A stretch of 64,000 nucleotides of DNA from contig CAWHJN010000005.1 in assembly GCA_963829705.1 (NCBI GenBank), forward strand, positions 806,001-870,000, read 5' to 3'. Each line of letters starts with the position of its first letter. Positions within the stretch are counted from its first letter, which is position 1. The stretch comes from CAWHJN01 sp963829705. Its GTDB lineage: Bacteria > Bacteroidota > Rhodothermia > Rhodothermales > BA12. The notes under the pieces are model-generated. The model had not been told where the DNA came from. It saw only the letters and a program-made list of their open reading frames with translations, and made no database searches. Positions 46,052 to 54,789 of the stretch are shown here, piece after piece. Position numbers and translations under genes: made by a program.

Positions 46052-46381
46052 GAAGCGGAGCGGATGGGAAGAATAAGAGCACCCCTGAATGTGCGAGGGC
46101 AGGCGGAGGTTCGCGCAAAAATAAGAGAGGTGGGGCGTTGGGGACTTTTCGGTAGGGGTACGAGGTGCAGGTTTTCCACCCTCGTATCCACCGTCCGCGG
46201 TGCCTCGTCAAATGGCCACTATCCGATGACGAATGACGAATGACGAGCCACCAGCCGCCCCGTCGATTGCGCCCCCGATGGGGCGCGCCGTAATTTGCGG
46301 CGTTTTGCGCGCAATACGCGCCGGGGCACACGGCTCCGGCGTTCGCGTATTCCGCTCGCCCACCAACACACTCCCCGGATC
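46052..46381. other. Divergent metK / acpP gap
   Basis: 330 bases with no gene. It holds a GACGAAT tandem (46226-46241), an inverted repeat TACGAGG (46159-46165) / CCTCGTA (46180-46186), and the two acpP-leader hairpins listed separately. Promoters for metK and acpP must lie here but I cannot place them. Confidence 0.5.
46269..46351 (+). promoter_or_regulatory. Two tandem hairpins in the acpP leader
   Basis: GCGCCCC (46269-46275) pairs with GGGGCGC (46280-46286) around a four-base loop. AATACGCG (46313-46320) pairs with CGCGTATT (46344-46351), with inner CCGG/CCGG arms. The second ends 30 bases before the acpP ATG. This could be a terminator-attenuator pair or a stability element for the acpP-fabF mRNA; neither hairpin is followed by a T run. 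Confidence 0.45.
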
Positions 46382-46618
46382 ATGAGCACGGTTGCAGACC
46401 AGGTCAGCAAGATCATCATCGACAAACTCGGCGTAGACGAAGGCGACATCGCGCCTGAAGCGTCGTTCACCAACGATCTCGGCGCGGACTCGCTCGACAT
46501 CGTCGAACTCGTCATGGAGTTCGAGAAAGAGTTCAACATCTCCATCCCCGACGAAGACGCCGAGAAGATCTCGACCGTCGGCGACGCCATCACTTACATC
46601 GAAGAGAAGGTGGGCTAA
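46382..46618 (+). CDS. acpP: Acyl carrier protein
   Basis: 78 residues from ATG 46382. Highly acidic four-helix protein with the phosphopantetheine-attachment Ser in LGADSLDIVELVMEFE. Nearly the standard length and sequence. Carries growing acyl chains in fatty-acid synthesis. Directly followed by fabF (30 bases), the usual bacterial pairing. Confidence 0.98.
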   Translation: MSTVADQVSKIIIDKLGVDEGDIAPEASFTNDLGADSLDIVELVMEFEKEFNISIPDEDAEKISTVGDAITYIEEKVG

Positions 46619-46648
46619 GGCCCCTCTTTTTTGCGCAGCCCCATCCGC

Positions 46649-47908
46649 ATGGCCCAGGCCCCACGCCGCGTCGTTGTGACCGGCATGGGGGCGGTCACGC
46701 CGCTGGGCCTCGACGTGGCCTCCTTCTGGGAGGCCATGATGCGAGGCGAAAGCGGTGCCGCTCCCATCACGCATTTCGACCCTTCCGCCTACGACACGCA
46801 GTTCGCCTGCGAGGTCAAGGACTTCGATCCCTCGAAGTACCTCGACCGTAAGCAGGTGCGCCGCCTCGATCCGTTCTGCCAGTTCGCGCTCGTCGCGGCG
46901 CGGCAGGCCGTTGAGGACAGCGCCATCGACTTCGCGGGCTTCACCGATGCGCAGCGCGCCCGCGCGGGCGTCATCTTCGGCTCGGGCATCGGCGGCATGC
47001 AGGTGTTCTCGGATCAGACGAAGGTGCTGCTCCAGGAAGGGCCCAAACGCCTCTCGCCGTTCTTCATCCCGATGCTCATCTCGGACATGGCGCCGGGGCT
47101 CATCTCGATGGAGTACGGCCTGCGCGGCCCCAACTACGCCATCGTGAGCGCGTGCGCGACGGGCAACAACAACATCGGCGATGCCTTCATGTTGCTCCAG
47201 CGCGGCACGGCGGACGTGATGGTGTGTGGCGGGACGGAGGCCAGCGTGACGGAACTCGGCGTGGGCGGCTTCAACGCCATCAAGGCGATGTCCACGCGCA
47301 ACGACACGCCGCAGACGGCCAGCCGCCCCTTCGATGCCACGCGCGACGGGTTCGTGCTGGGCGAGGGGGCGGGCGCGCTGGTGCTCGAAACGCTCGAACA
47401 CGCGCAGGCGCGCGGCGCGAAGATCTACGCCGAACTCATCGGCGTGGGCATGAGCGCCGACGCCTACCACATGACGGCTCCGCACCCCGAGGGCATCGGC
47501 GCGGCGCTGGGGATGCGGAACGCGCTCGACGACGCGGGCATCGCACCCGAGGAGGTCGATTACCTCAACATGCACGGCACGGCTACCCCGCTGGGCGACG
47601 TGGCGGAGACCAACGCTATCAAGGAGGTCTTCGGCGATCACGCCTACGAGATGAGCCTGTCCTCCACAAAGAGCATGACGGGGCACCTGTTAGGCGCGGC
47701 GGGGGCCGTGGAGGCCATCGCGTCGATTCTGGCGGTCGTCCACAACCGGGTGCCGCCGACGATCAACTTCGAGACGCCGGACCCGCTGTGCGACCTCGAC
47801 TACACCTTCAACGCGCCGAAAGAGCGCGACGTGCGCACCGCCGCGTCCAATGCCTTCGGCTTCGGTGGCCACAACACCACGCTCATCTTCCGTCAGTTCG
47901 AGGCCTGA
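46649..47908 (+). CDS. fabF: 3-oxoacyl-[acyl-carrier-protein] synthase II
   Basis: 419 residues from ATG 46649 (MAQAPRRVVVTGMGAVTPLG). Thiolase-fold condensing enzyme with the catalytic Cys in AIVSACATGNNN and the two His in MHGTATPLGD and TKSMTGHLLGAAGA. C-terminal SNAFGFGGHN is typical. Extends acyl-ACP with malonyl-ACP. In an operon with acpP. Confidence 0.97.
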   Translation: MAQAPRRVVVTGMGAVTPLGLDVASFWEAMMRGESGAAPITHFDPSAYDTQFACEVKDFDPSKYLDRKQVRRLDPFCQFALVAARQAVEDSAIDFAGFTDAQRARAGVIFGSGIGGMQVFSDQTKVLLQEGPKRLSPFFIPMLISDMAPGLISMEYGLRGPNYAIVSACATGNNNIGDAFMLLQRGTADVMVCGGTEASVTELGVGGFNAIKAMSTRNDTPQTASRPFDATRDGFVLGEGAGALVLETLEHAQARGAKIYAELIGVGMSADAYHMTAPHPEGIGAALGMRNALDDAGIAPEEVDYLNMHGTATPLGDVAETNAIKEVFGDHAYEMSLSSTKSMTGHLLGAAGAVEAIASILAVVHNRVPPTINFETPDPLCDLDYTFNAPKERDVRTAASNAFGFGGHNTTLIFRQFEA

Positions 47909-47918
47909 CCGGCCACGC

Positions 47919-48539
47919 TTAACGCTGCGGCGCGGTGGGCCGGATGGGGACGCGCACTTCGGTGAGGTCCCACCGGATGCGGAGGTCCGCGCCGTCCCCG
48001 GCGGGGACGAAGTCGATGGTGAACGCCTCGGCGGGTTCGGCGAGGGGCGCAGGCGTGGCATCGACGGTGAGCACGTCGAGGGCCGCGTCGTACTCGTCGG
48101 CGAGGTGCATCCCGAGGGCGAGGTTGAGGTGGAGCGTCCAGCGGTCGGCGCGCGGCGTGGTGAAGAGGCTGTAGACACCCGCCTCCAGCGGCTTGCCGCC
48201 CACCGTGACGGGCACCGTCACGACGAGTTCGGTGGAGCGGTGCGCGCCCGTCACCCACACCTTGTCGTAGCTGACGAGTTTGCCGAAGACCGAGCGTCCG
48301 CGCGCATACGGCTTGCCGTAGACGACGTGGAGGTAGCCGCCCCCCGGCAGCCGCGCCCCGGCGCGCCCGACGGCGCTGCCCGGCGGCGGGTCGCTCGAAT
48401 CGACGCGTAGCCCCTCGACGAGAAATGCCTTCGTGGCGGAGCTGTCGGTCACGCCGTGGGCAGCGTGCTGGGCGTGGGCCGAAGCGCCGAACAGCAGACC
48501 GGCGGCGAAGAGCGTCAGGGCAGGCAGGCAGCGGGGCAT
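47919..48539 (-). CDS. DUF2911 secreted protein
   Basis: 206 residues from ATG 48539. Signal peptide (CLPALTLFAAGLLFGASAHAQ). The mature part has the DUF2911 pattern: HVVYGKPYARGRSVFGKLVSYDKVWVTGAHRSTELVV, then GGKPLEAGVYSLFTTPRADRWTLHLN. Beta-sandwich proteins of unknown role, frequent in Bacteroidota and relatives. The start lies 44 bases after the DUF721 gene stop on the same strand. It converges with fabF. Confidence 0.85.
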   Translation of the reverse strand: MPRCLPALTLFAAGLLFGASAHAQHAAHGVTDSSATKAFLVEGLRVDSSDPPPGSAVGRAGARLPGGGYLHVVYGKPYARGRSVFGKLVSYDKVWVTGAHRSTELVVTVPVTVGGKPLEAGVYSLFTTPRADRWTLHLNLALGMHLADEYDAALDVLTVDATPAPLAEPAEAFTIDFVPAGDGADLRIRWDLTEVRVPIRPTAPQR

Positions 48540-48583
48540 GGCAGCAGGGGTCAAAAAGTGAGAAAGCGGAGGATGGCTGCGGT

Positions 48584-48877
48584 TCAGCAGAACCGGATCT
48601 CCTGCACGAGGTCGTCGCCGAGTTCTTCGTTGAGCCGGGTGCGCCACGTGCCGCGTTGCAGGTGGAGGGCATGCCGCCACGCCGACGACGTCAGGTGGAC
48701 GCGCAGTGCGCCGTCGCGGAAGTGCGCCTTTTCCATCACCGCGCAGATCTGCGGCCCGGCCAGCACGGCCCACGTCTCCACCACCCGCGTCGCGTCGATA
48801 CGCGGGCGCAGGCCCATATCCTGAATCACATTTTCGAGAAGCGCACCGAGGGCGGTGGGGTGTCCGCGCAGAGCCAT
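48584..48877 (-). CDS. DUF721 / DciA-like protein
   Basis: 97 residues from ATG 48877 (MALRGHPTALGALLENVIQDMG). The layout matches the DUF721 family: N-terminal helix, then VVETWAVLAGPQICAVMEKAHFRDGALRVHLTSSAWRHAL, RTRLNEELGDDLVQEIRF. DciA members load the replicative helicase DnaB in bacteria without DnaC; whether the short DUF721 proteins of this group do so is not proven. Divergent from gluQ. Confidence 0.75.
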   Translation of the reverse strand: MALRGHPTALGALLENVIQDMGLRPRIDATRVVETWAVLAGPQICAVMEKAHFRDGALRVHLTSSAWRHALHLQRGTWRTRLNEELGDDLVQEIRFC

Positions 48878-48977
48878 AGAACCGGAGGAGTGGAACGGCC
48901 AAGCTACGAAGCGCGGCGCGGCGCGTGGATCGCGCGGGCGGATTTCACCGTTTGCCCGGTAGACTTCTCTCATCCTC

Positions 48978-49949
48978 ATGCCCGACGCTGTTCGCGGACG
49001 CTACGCTCCGTCGCCCACCGGACTTTTGCACGTGGGCAACGCCCGGACGGCACTGGCGGCGTGGCTGTCGGCAAGGGCGCAGAAGGGCGCGTTCGTGTGG
49101 CGGCTCGAAGACCTCGACGGGCCGCGCGTGGTGCCGGGCATGGCCGAGGCCGCACTACGCGACCTCGCGTGGCTCGGCCTCGATTGGGACGAGGGGCCAG
49201 AGGCTGTAGCGGCGTTCGGCACCGAAACCGGGCCGCACGCGCCCTACCGCCAGTCTGCGCGCTCCGACCTGTACGAAGAGGCGCTGACGGCGCTCGCCCA
49301 GAAACGCCGCCTGTTTCCATGCCGCCGTTCGCGGCGCGACCTCCAGTCGCTCGCCACGGCCCCGCACGGGCGTGACGGCCTGCCGCCGTATCCGAGAAAC
49401 TGGCGTCCCGCCCGCCTCGCCCCGGACTGGTACGACGATCCGCCCGCTGATGCCGCACTGCGCTTTCGGGTGGACGAGGGCGTCGTATGCTTCGACGACC
49501 GCGTGCAGGGGCACATGTGCGAAGACACCGCCGCCGACGTGGGCGACTTCGTCCTCAAACGCCGCGACGGTGTGTACGCCTACCAGCTCGCCGTCGTGGT
49601 AGACGATCTGGCGATGGGCGTCACCGAGGTTGTGCGCGGCGCCGATCTGCTCGACTCGACGGCGCGGCAGATCCAACTCATCGAGGCGCTCGGCGGCACG
49701 CCACCGGCCTACGCGCACCTCGGCCTCGTCGTCAACGCCAACGGCGAGAAGCTTTCCAAACGCGACGCATCCCTCACGCTCGCCGCCCTCCGCGACCGCG
49801 GCGTGCCGCCCGAAACGCTGTGCGGCGCGCTCGGCCACTCGCTCGGGATCGTCGAAACGTCCGACCCCATCGCCGCCGCCGACCTCATCCCGCGCTTCCG
49901 CTGGCTGCCGCAGATGAAGGAGGTGGCGAGGATGGAGCTTGGAGAGTGA
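48978..49949 (+). CDS. gluQ: Glutamyl-Q tRNA(Asp) synthetase
   Basis: 323 residues, truncated class I synthetase without the anticodon domain. HIGH-type motif PSPTGLLHVGNARTAL and KMSKS-type GEKLSKRD. It attaches glutamate to queuosine in the anticodon loop of tRNA(Asp). The zinc-site segment reads RRLFPCRRSRRDLQ: one Cys where E. coli has C-x-C, so zinc binding is probably absent, as in other variants of the family. The shortness and lack of C-terminal barrel separate it from GltX. Confidence 0.9.
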   Translation: MPDAVRGRYAPSPTGLLHVGNARTALAAWLSARAQKGAFVWRLEDLDGPRVVPGMAEAALRDLAWLGLDWDEGPEAVAAFGTETGPHAPYRQSARSDLYEEALTALAQKRRLFPCRRSRRDLQSLATAPHGRDGLPPYPRNWRPARLAPDWYDDPPADAALRFRVDEGVVCFDDRVQGHMCEDTAADVGDFVLKRRDGVYAYQLAVVVDDLAMGVTEVVRGADLLDSTARQIQLIEALGGTPPAYAHLGLVVNANGEKLSKRDASLTLAALRDRGVPPETLCGALGHSLGIVETSDPIAAADLIPRFRWLPQMKEVARMELGE

Positions 49950-49990
49950 AGAAGGGAGGGCTGAGAGCTCTGCTCTTTATTCAGGCACAC

Positions 49991-52621
49991 TCACCACCTG
50001 ATCCGCGCCTCGAACGACGGCGTCGCGCCGAGGTCGTACACGTCCACGCTGTAATAGCTGAAGGTTCGGCGCGGGGGGCGCGGGTTCGCCTGCACGACGG
50101 AAATCGTCTCGCGGTACCACGGGTTGTCGCGGTCGTAGAGGTTGTAGAGCGCGAACGAGAGTTCGAGGCGCGCGCGGCGCGACAGCGGGCGGGCGAAGCG
50201 CACAGCGGCGTCGAGGCGGTGGTAGGGGCGCAGCGTGGCGGGCTCGTCGTCGAGTTCGTAGGCGAGGCGGTTGGGTGTGCCCGTGCCGTAGAGCCACAGC
50301 GCCTGGAACGACAGCAGCGGCGTCATCGTCAGCGACAGGCTCGACCGGAACTGGTGCGTCCGGTCCCAGTCGGCGCGGAAGGGCTGGCCGCCGTTGAGGT
50401 CGGGGTGTTCGAGGGCCGTGCGGCTGAGCGTGTAGGCGTTCGTCCACGATACCGGGCCGGCGGCGGCGACGACGAGCGTTTCGAGGCCACGCGCCTGTGC
50501 TTTCAGATCCACGAGCCACGGGCGCGTGAGGGTGGCTTCCGGCCCGGCGCGGCGGGCGACGCTGTTGGTCTCGTGCTGCCGCAGGTTGGACGTGTGCCGC
50601 GTATACACATCGGCCTGGAACGTGAGCGCGTCGCTCAGGCGCAGGCGCAGCGTGCCGCTGATGCTCTCGGCCTCGACGGGCGGCGCGTCGGGACCACTCA
50701 GCACCCACACCGCCGCGCTGGGGAAATCTTCCAGATCGAGGCGGTGCAAGAACTGGTGGTTCCGGCTGTAGCCTGCCGCCACCGACAGGCGCGGCGCAGG
50801 CGTGACCTCCACCCGCAGGCGCGGCGACAGCCGCCAGAAATCGCCGTGCGCGAACCCGTGCGCCCGCAGCCCCGCCCGCGCCGCCACACGGGCCGACGTG
50901 TGCGTGAGTTCGCCGAAGACGCCTATCTGCGTCGAGAACGCGGTTTGCTCGAAGCGTGGGCGGCGGCCCGACTGCTCTTCGTAAGCGGCGTCGTAGCGGT
51001 GGAGGCTGTAGCCGAGCGTCAGCGCCTGCGCGGGACTGAGCGGCACGGCGGCCTGCTGCGTCAGCCGCACCTCGCGGAAGGCGTTGCGGTAGCCCAGCGT
51101 GTCTACGCGCCCGCGCAGCACCGAGACGGGCCGCGTAGGGTCGCGCTGGAAGGCGAAATCGTCTTTTTCAAACCGGGCATCGTAGAAACTCAACGCGGCG
51201 AGGGTAGAGAGCGTCGCGCGGTGCCACGTGGTCTGGTGCTGGAGGCTGAGGGCCTGGCTGTGCCACGCATTGCGCGTCGTGACGGGTTCGGGGACGAGGC
51301 GCGGCGTGCTCGTGGTCGATACGTCGAAAAAGCGCGTCGCGTCCTGCTCGGTGGCGTCGGATCCGGCGTAGGCACTGGCCATCCAGCGGTCGCCGCGTGT
51401 GGTTTCGTGGAGGAGCTTGGCGTGCGCGTCGTAGAACGACGCCTCTGCCGCGCCAGGCTGCACGGTGTACGCCTCGATGTCGTGTGCGGTGCTCGGCAGG
51501 CTGCCCGTGGGGCGGTCCACGTCGAGGCCCATCCTGACGAGCGCGTCGTTGCCCATCCACCCGAACGCCCCCAGCGCCGAGTGCCGCCCGGACGCGAGGA
51601 AGCTGCCGCGCCCACCCGCCAGCGGTGCCTCGACCGTCGCGCGCACCGACGTGTTCGTCAGCCCTACGGTGGCCTGCGGCTGCCGCTGCGAGCCCGTCCG
51701 GGTGTTGTAGGCGAGCGTGCCCCCCGGCGGCGCGAAGTACGCCGCCGGGGCCACGTCGAAGTAAAAGGCGACGGCCTGCAGGGCATCGGGGTTGAAGGCG
51801 TCGAAGAGGCCGAAAAAGTGCGTCGGCGCGTAGATGGGCACGCCGTCGAGCAGGACCTCGAAACCGTCGGCGCGGGCACCGCGCACGTTGGGGCCGCCGG
51901 AGAAGGCGGGTGCGATGCCCACCGAGGGCAGCACCTGAAGCGTGCGGAGCGTGCTCGGCTCAGCCTGCCCCGGCGCGCTGCGGGCGGCGAGGACGGTGGC
52001 GAGCGTGGTGTCGAGGTCGGCCTGGAAGAGCGTTCCGGTCACGACGGTTTCGCCCATCCACACGTCGCGGGGCGGAAGGCGAAAGGCGATGCGGCCCGTG
52101 CCGCGTGTCGAGACGCGCGCGGTGCGCGGCGCATAGCCCACGAACGACGCCGTCAGGTCGAGCGCGTCGGTGCCGGGCGGGGCCAGCAGCGTGAACGTCC
52201 CCGCTTCGCCCGCGACGACGCCGCGCAGCGTGCCGCCGTCGCGCCAGGTGAGCGTGGCGTAGGGCAGCCGCGCACCCGTGGCGGCGTCGAGCACATAGCC
52301 GGAAAGCACCGCCGCCGAGTCGCGCAGGGCGTAGAGCAGGATCTGCGCGTGGGCATCGTCCGCCTGCACACCCAGTCCCTGCGGGCGCAGCGCCGTGCCG
52401 AGGGCGCCAGGTAGGGCGTCGAGCGGCGCGTCGAGCGTGACGGTGCGCCCTTCGAGGAGCACGTCACGGTAGAGAAAGCGGAAGGCCGTGCGCGCCTCCA
52501 CGTCTGCCACGACGCGCGCCAGCGGTGCCGCCTCGTAGCTGAAGTGCGTCTGCGCCCGCACGGGCAGGGCGCAGATCAAAAAAAGCAGGCTACTCCACCA
52601 GCAGGCGGTACGTCCGGGCAT
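49991..52621 (-). CDS. TonB-dependent receptor with N-terminal STN domain
   Basis: 876 residues from ATG 52621 (MPGRTACWWSSLLFLICALPVRAQ, a good signal peptide); this start overlaps fecR by 32 bases. An STN secretin/TonB domain (FSYEAAPLARVVADVEARTAFRF, to about residue 95) signals to FecR. Then a carboxypeptidase-regulatory-like domain (LSGYVLDAATGARLPYATL), plug (LQVLPSVGIAPAFSGGPNVRG..FEVLLDGVPIY) and a 22-strand barrel ending FEARIRW. Uptake substrate unknown. FecR coupling and the heme oxygenase two genes upstream make an iron or heme ligand a reasonable guess only. Confidence 0.93.
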   Translation of the reverse strand: MPGRTACWWSSLLFLICALPVRAQTHFSYEAAPLARVVADVEARTAFRFLYRDVLLEGRTVTLDAPLDALPGALGTALRPQGLGVQADDAHAQILLYALRDSAAVLSGYVLDAATGARLPYATLTWRDGGTLRGVVAGEAGTFTLLAPPGTDALDLTASFVGYAPRTARVSTRGTGRIAFRLPPRDVWMGETVVTGTLFQADLDTTLATVLAARSAPGQAEPSTLRTLQVLPSVGIAPAFSGGPNVRGARADGFEVLLDGVPIYAPTHFFGLFDAFNPDALQAVAFYFDVAPAAYFAPPGGTLAYNTRTGSQRQPQATVGLTNTSVRATVEAPLAGGRGSFLASGRHSALGAFGWMGNDALVRMGLDVDRPTGSLPSTAHDIEAYTVQPGAAEASFYDAHAKLLHETTRGDRWMASAYAGSDATEQDATRFFDVSTTSTPRLVPEPVTTRNAWHSQALSLQHQTTWHRATLSTLAALSFYDARFEKDDFAFQRDPTRPVSVLRGRVDTLGYRNAFREVRLTQQAAVPLSPAQALTLGYSLHRYDAAYEEQSGRRPRFEQTAFSTQIGVFGELTHTSARVAARAGLRAHGFAHGDFWRLSPRLRVEVTPAPRLSVAAGYSRNHQFLHRLDLEDFPSAAVWVLSGPDAPPVEAESISGTLRLRLSDALTFQADVYTRHTSNLRQHETNSVARRAGPEATLTRPWLVDLKAQARGLETLVVAAAGPVSWTNAYTLSRTALEHPDLNGGQPFRADWDRTHQFRSSLSLTMTPLLSFQALWLYGTGTPNRLAYELDDEPATLRPYHRLDAAVRFARPLSRRARLELSFALYNLYDRDNPWYRETISVVQANPRPPRRTFSYYSVDVYDLGATPSFEARIRW

Positions 52622-53504
52622 CGGTCTGGTCGAAGCGGCCGCCCGTGACGCGGGCGAGCTGGGCGAGGGTCTCGTCGGGACCGTTGAGGACGAGCGTGCC
52701 GCTGACGGTCTCGGACGCCAGCGGGGCGGGCACGTCGATGCGGATGCCGTAGTGCGTCTCGATCTCGCGCGCGATGCGCCCCAGCGCCCGCTGCCGGAAA
52801 ACGAGCCGCCCGTCCATCCAGTCGAGTGCCGCGGCGGCGTCACCTGCCGATGGCGGCATCGGGACGCCGCCCGCGAGCGCGCTGGCCTGGCCCGGCGCGA
52901 GCACCACGGCGCTATCGCCCGCGACGAACCGGACTTTTCCTCTGGCGAGGTACACGTCGGTATCCAGCCCCGCCACGCGCACGTCGAACGTGGTGCCGAG
53001 CACCTGCACGAGCGCCGCGCCGGCCTCGACCTCGAAAAGCCGGTCGGGGTCGTGGGTGACCTCGAAGAGCGCCTCGCCTTCCAGTCGGTAGCGCGTCTCG
53101 TCCACTTCTTCGAGCGTTGAGCCGGGCCGCAGCGTCACCCGCGATCCGTCGGCGAGTGAGATGACGGCAGGCGTGCTGCCCGGCGCGGCGGCGTAGAACT
53201 GCGGCGCATCGGGTGTACTCCGCAGCAGCGCCACGACGGCCACGCCCGCCAACAGCACGGCGGCGATGGCCATCCACCGGCCCCACGTGGGCAGCGTGTA
53301 GAGGCGCGCCACGGGTCGCGTCTGGGCGTCGATAGCGCTCCACAGCGCCTGCGAGCGGGCCGGGTCGAGGGGCGGTCGCGTGGCGTGGCGGTACGTATCA
53401 AGCCTGCTCACCAGAGCCGCATCCTGTTCGGGCACCGCCTCACCCCGCTCCAGCGCGCGCGCCAGCGTGAGGTCCGGGTCGCTATCGGGCAGCAACGGCT
53501 CCAT
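52590..53504 (-). CDS. FecR-family anti-sigma / signalling protein
   Basis: 304 residues. Cytoplasmic N-terminus (about 75 residues), a helix (WMAIAAVLLAGVAVVALL), FecR domain (ISLADGSRVTLRPGSTLEEVDETRYRLEGEALFEVTHD..VQVLGTTFDVRV) and a C-terminal DUF4974/STN-like domain (LGRIAREIETHYGIRIDV). In the standard scheme it passes the receptor's signal to an ECF sigma factor. No sigma factor gene is in this window, neither next to it nor anywhere else. Confidence 0.92.
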   Translation of the reverse strand: MEPLLPDSDPDLTLARALERGEAVPEQDAALVSRLDTYRHATRPPLDPARSQALWSAIDAQTRPVARLYTLPTWGRWMAIAAVLLAGVAVVALLRSTPDAPQFYAAAPGSTPAVISLADGSRVTLRPGSTLEEVDETRYRLEGEALFEVTHDPDRLFEVEAGAALVQVLGTTFDVRVAGLDTDVYLARGKVRFVAGDSAVVLAPGQASALAGGVPMPPSAGDAAAALDWMDGRLVFRQRALGRIAREIETHYGIRIDVPAPLASETVSGTLVLNGPDETLAQLARVTGGRFDQTDARTYRLLVE

Positions 53505-53510
53505 GGAAAG

Positions 53511-53545
53511 TCGGAACGCGGAAGTCGGAGTAGGGGCGAGGGGAA
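53511..53545. repeat. Intergenic GGAACGCGGA / GTAGGGGCG module before fecR
   Basis: AAAGTCGGAACGCGGAAGTCGG followed by GTAGGGGCGAGGGG just upstream of fecR. The same words occur near 18.03, 23.56 and 34.37 kb. Confidence 0.45.
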
Positions 53546-53647
53546 GGTCGAGAGTCGAACGAGACAGGGCGAGGGGCGCAATTCTTTGTGCTCTGCGCGA
53601 CGGCCATCAACCTCCCATTGACCAACGATCAGCCTCCCGAAGATACA

Positions 53648-53686
53648 GCGGCCGGGATCGGCGCTGCGTGCCCCGATCCCGGCCGC
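53648..53686 (-). terminator. Perfect 14-bp hairpin after the lipoprotein gene
   Basis: GCGGCCGGGATCGG (53648-53661) pairs exactly with CCGATCCCGGCCGC (53673-53686) around 11 bases. On the minus strand it follows the stop at 53703 by 16 bases and is followed by TGTATCT. A likely terminator that separates this gene from fecR. Confidence 0.75.
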
Positions 53687-53702
53687 CGCGGAGTGCGCGG
53701 AA

Positions 53703-54617
53703 TCAGCCGCGCTGCACGTCGCCGTTCTTCAGGTCGACGCGGTAGATCTGCCTCGTCCCCAGGAAGCGCAGCAGCGCCTTGCCGTTGCCTTCGAGTTCAA
53801 TGGTGCCTTCGACGGTCTTCTCCATCGAGCCGCCGGGTCCCGTGTGCTGCATCGTGATGGCATAGACGATCTGCCCCGTCACTGCCGCCTCGATGCCGTC
53901 GCGGGCGTTGGCACGGGTGAGGGTGACGTTCTCGGTGCGGAACGTCGCCTCGTAGGTGCGCTCCACGGTGGTGTCGCCTCGCTCGGCCCTGAAGATGCCT
54001 TTGTCCTGCTGCGCGCCGACGAACGCGACGATGCCGCTCTGCACGTCGGTGGCTTCCCAGCGGGCCTCCCGCGCGAAACGCGACTCGCGGCTGCCGCCAT
54101 TGGGGCGCTCGGCGCGTGTGAAGCCACTCCGCTGCCCGTGGAAGGCGATGGCGTCGATGGCGCGGGCGTCGGCACGCGGACGTGCGATGAAGTTGCCGTC
54201 GGCGTCGGTGAAGACGTAGACGAACTGTACGGTGAGCTCTTTGCTGTAGCGCGGTGACGTGAACGTGCGCTGGTAGGCGACGGTGTGCTCGCCGGTGGCC
54301 GAGTCGTAGACGGCGAGGTAGCGCTTGTTGGGCTGGCGCCACGCGCGGTCGGCGAAGGCACCCGCGCGCTGCGCCACAGGTCCGTCGCCGTAGCCGAGGT
54401 CGGTGTCTCCGACGCTGGCGTTGAGGTCGTTGAGGTCGGCCATGGTGCCCTCGTCGGCGTCGGAGAGCGCCTGCGCGGCGATCTCGGCGGCGAGGGCCAC
54501 GTCAGCCTCGCTCAGGTCGGCGCCGGTGGTTTCGATGGCGTCGTCGCACGCGGCGAGCAGCAGCAGGCCACAGACGGCGAGCAGAGTCGACAGGCGAGGA
54601 GTGCGGAAGGTGATCAT
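53703..54617 (-). CDS. Lipoprotein, unknown
   Basis: 304 residues. Lipobox LLAAC (Cys24). An acidic N-terminal segment (TTGADLSEADVALAAEIAAQALSDADEG) is followed by a mostly beta C-terminal region with repeated strands (KRYLAVYDSATGEHTVAYQRTF, ELTVQFVYVFTDADGNFI, TVERTYEATFRTENVTLT, EKTVEGTIELEGNGKALLRFLG). No family recognised. Framed by terminators on both sides, so transcribed alone between heme oxygenase and fecR. Confidence 0.6.
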   Translation of the reverse strand: MITFRTPRLSTLLAVCGLLLLAACDDAIETTGADLSEADVALAAEIAAQALSDADEGTMADLNDLNASVGDTDLGYGDGPVAQRAGAFADRAWRQPNKRYLAVYDSATGEHTVAYQRTFTSPRYSKELTVQFVYVFTDADGNFIARPRADARAIDAIAFHGQRSGFTRAERPNGGSRESRFAREARWEATDVQSGIVAFVGAQQDKGIFRAERGDTTVERTYEATFRTENVTLTRANARDGIEAAVTGQIVYAITMQHTGPGGSMEKTVEGTIELEGNGKALLRFLGTRQIYRVDLKNGDVQRG

Positions 54618-54723
54618 GGTGAAAGAGAGGATGCGGGTGAAAGAGAAACGTGATCATGTTCACCTCTCCTGTACCCGCCAGCCCCCGTGCTCCCCCTATC
54701 CTGCCGCCGAAAAACTTAGACGC

Positions 54724-54757
54724 AAAAAGAGCCGCGTCTCCGAAGAAGCGCGGCTCT
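54724..54757 (-). terminator. Rho-independent terminator after heme oxygenase
   Basis: AGAGCCGCG (54728-54736) pairs with CGCGGCTCT (54749-54757). On the minus strand the stem runs straight into TTTTTGCG, from the A run at 54724-54728. It begins 32 bases past the heme oxygenase stop. Confidence 0.85.
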
Positions 54758-54789
54758 CTGAGATGACGGTACGCGCAGACGGGTGCGTT

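Noticed and set aside
49487..52414. Plus-strand open frame of 975 codons opposite the TonB receptor
   Set aside because: Antisense shadow, low complexity, starts inside gluQ in another frame.
49991..52843. TonB receptor starting at 52843
   Set aside because: The first ~74 codons are a shadow of fecR (Arg/Ser-rich); a proper signal peptide starts at 52621.
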